The position numbers and the translations under genes were made by a program. A stretch of DNA of 64,000 nucleotides, taken from NCBI GenBank assembly GCA_020635275.1, contig JACKAA010000007.1, positions 7,215-71,214 of the forward strand. Reading direction: 5' to 3'. The DNA is from Ignavibacteriales bacterium. Lineage in GTDB: Bacteria; Bacteroidota; Ignavibacteria; Ignavibacteriales; Melioribacteraceae. Of the stretch, positions 62,507-64,000 are shown one piece after another. Position 1 is the stretch's first letter, and each line of letters begins with the position of its first letter. The notes under the pieces were generated by a model, which saw only the letters and a list, made by a program, of their open reading frames with translations, ran no database searches and was not told where the DNA came from.

Positions 62507-62662
62507 TTAAAAGATTCTCTGCAAAAGTGTCAAAAAATTTTTATCAAGATAAAATTTATTTTATTTAAATGGTATGTGATTTATAATAAAACTTAGGATT
62601 GGATAATTATATATATTTAATTAATTTACTTTAAAGCTTCTTAATAAGTTGTAAGAGATTAA

Positions 62663-64000
62663 ATGAAACATCTATTAGTTGCAACTTCCAGCATTGAAAC
62701 TGCCCAGCAAATCAAAGATTCATTGCTGCCGGATTTTCAAGTCGATTACATTTCAGAGAAATTATCAATCCTAAATGCCTTTTCAAATAAACATTACGAT
62801 TTTCTTCTAATTGATATTGAGTATTTAATTTCCGATGAATCATCAAACGATTTCAAAAATTTTGTAAAACCATTTTGGCAAATTTCTCCGGATGCTGAAA
62901 TAATTGTCTTGACCAAAAATAACAGAATCAGAGATGCAGTTAATGCGGTAAAATCCGGAATGAGTGATTATCTGACTTTACCGATTCAAATATCTGAATT
63001 GAAATTTATTATAAAAAGGATTGAGGATAAAAATAAGATTCTTTCCGAATTAAATTATTTGAGAAGTAAAGTTATAGAAACTGATTTACCAACTCAGCTT
63101 AATACAAAATCTTCCTTAATGAAAGAAGTTTATTCTAATGTTAGATCAGTTGCTGCAACCGACAGTACAGTTTTGTTGACTGGAGAAACCGGAACCGGAA
63201 AAGGATTATTAGCAAAACTTATACATCAGGAAAGTAAAAGAAGAGATTCTCAATTTATAAATATACATTGCGGTGCAATTCCAGATACGCTTTTAGAAAG
63301 TGAGCTATTTGGACACGAAAAAGGAGCCTTTACCGGTGCAATAAGAAGAAAGTTGGGCAAATTTGAAATTGCCGATAAAGGAACAATTTTTTTAGATGAA
63401 ATTGGTACAATATCAGTTCCTATGCAAATTAAACTTTTGCAAGTTTTACAAGAAAAAATGTTTTATCGTGTTGGCGGAGAAGAAAGCATAAAAACAAATG
63501 TTAGAATAATTGCTGCAACAAATGCGGACTTAGCTGAACTTTCAAGAGAAGATAAGTTTAGATTAGATCTCTACTACCGTTTAAATGTATTTCAAATTGA
63601 ATTACCTCCTTTAAGGAAACGACTGGAGGATTTACCTTTTATTATTGAGCAAATTTTAACTAAGTTGAACAAATTTTTAGGTAAAGAAATTGTTGATATT
63701 CATGATGAAGTAATGCAGGCTTTTTTTGAATATGATTGGCCGGGAAATATAAGAGAATTAGAGAATTTATTAGAAAGAGCATACATCCTTGAAAATACAT
63801 CAATTTTAACTCCAAAAAGTTTTCCTTTAAAACTATTTAAAGAGAAATATAATGGGTTAGTTAATGTAATAGATACATCAAAATCACTAAATGAAATTAG
63901 GCAAGAAGAAATTAAAAAAATAGAAAAAAAATATCTTACGCAAATCTTGAAAGAAAACTCTGGGAAAATTAAAGATAGTGCAAAAAAAGCCGGGATTACT
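62663..64000 (+). CDS. Sigma-54-dependent response regulator (NtrC-like), 3' end outside window
   Basis: The frame is open from ATG 62663 to the window edge, giving 446 residues; the C-terminal Fis-type helix-turn-helix is cut. Residues 1-120 are a receiver domain with the acceptor-site Asp at D51 (LLIDIEYL), but the N-terminal acidic pair and the late lysine are missing (ATSSIE and DYLTLP, where the family has DYLxKP). Residues 140-370 are an AAA+ sigma-54 activator: Walker A GETGTGKG, the GAFTGA loop, FLDEIG Walker B and the RLNVFQIELPPLRKR region. It activates sigma-54 promoters. It is divergent from the NhaC gene by a 156-bp spacer. Confidence 0.95.
   Translation, partial: MKHLLVATSSIETAQQIKDSLLPDFQVDYISEKLSILNAFSNKHYDFLLIDIEYLISDESSNDFKNFVKPFWQISPDAEIIVLTKNNRIRDAVNAVKSGMSDYLTLPIQISELKFIIKRIEDKNKILSELNYLRSKVIETDLPTQLNTKSSLMKEVYSNVRSVAATDSTVLLTGETGTGKGLLAKLIHQESKRRDSQFINIHCGAIPDTLLESELFGHEKGAFTGAIRRKLGKFEIADKGTIFLDEIGTISVPMQIKLLQVLQEKMFYRVGGEESIKTNVRIIAATNADLAELSREDKFRLDLYYRLNVFQIELPPLRKRLEDLPFIIEQILTKLNKFLGKEIVDIHDEVMQAFFEYDWPGNIRELENLLERAYILENTSILTPKSFPLKLFKEKYNGLVNVIDTSKSLNEIRQEEIKKIEKKYLTQILKENSGKIKDSAKKAGIT

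Overview
The window is AT-rich, densely coded DNA from a Gram-negative, Bacteroidota/Chlorobi-related bacterium, most likely a member of the Ignavibacteria. The strongest clue is six open or decayed frames that end in a type IX secretion (T9SS/por) C-terminal sorting domain with the Q-N-Y-P-N-P-F-N-P motif. Two TonB-dependent outer-membrane receptors, Tat- and lipoprotein-exported enzymes, and an oxygen-sensitive type of sulfatase maturase (anSME) support a largely anaerobic, polysaccharide-degrading lifestyle. This placement is inferred from protein families only; no rRNA is present.

Region 1 (1-17.5 kb, all + strand, gaps of 12-36 bp) is one long carbohydrate-utilisation operon. It holds a GH38 alpha-mannosidase (5' end outside the window), a Tat-exported Gfo/Idh/MocA oxidoreductase, a GH3 glycosidase with PA14 insert, a Cys-type sulfatase, a GH29 alpha-L-fucosidase, a GH94 disaccharide phosphorylase, a cellobiose 2-epimerase-type enzyme, a sugar-porter MFS permease, a uroporphyrinogen-decarboxylase-like protein and the radical-SAM sulfatase maturase. 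Together they suggest stepwise exo-degradation of a sulfated, fucosylated, mannose-containing glycan, uptake of disaccharides and phosphorolysis. No SusC/SusD pair lies in the visible part.

Region 2 (17.6-23.8 kb) is an AcrR-like TetR regulator with a perfect 20-bp palindrome just upstream of it, followed by a complete RND efflux operon (lipoprotein adaptor, pump, TolC) closed by a strong terminator. The pump lacks the usual TM4 proton-relay aspartates.

Region 3 (23.8-41.2 kb) is mixed housekeeping and envelope content: two TonB-dependent receptors, an unusual membrane protein that fuses a Lon-type (S16) protease domain to an extracytoplasmic FG-GAP-like domain, an L,D-transpeptidase, a YwqK/double TonB-C protein, a thioredoxin-like protein, an AMIN-amidase, a DPP III-like lipoprotein, a DUF6600-like protein, ribosomal protein L28 and ferritin. 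A spacer at 34.3-34.5 kb carries three copies of a REP-like hairpin.

Region 4 (41.3-61.0 kb) is a cell-surface island: a GH18 enzyme, two TolB-like propellers and a T9SS amidase; a propeller-type histidine kinase with NarL-type response regulator; then T9SS or surface proteins (GEVED protein, ELWxxDGT-repeat protein, two VIT-vWA paralogues, and a decaying LamG/Fn3 gene). Several sorting-domain regions carry REP-like elements inserted in frame. Region 5 (61-64 kb) is an NhaC-type antiporter and the start of a sigma-54 activator with a degenerate receiver domain, cut by the window edge.

The most unusual items are the Lon-protease/FG-GAP membrane fusion, the in-frame palindromic elements in secretion-signal regions, the relay-less RND pump, and the tandem palindromes in front of the VIT-vWA genes.
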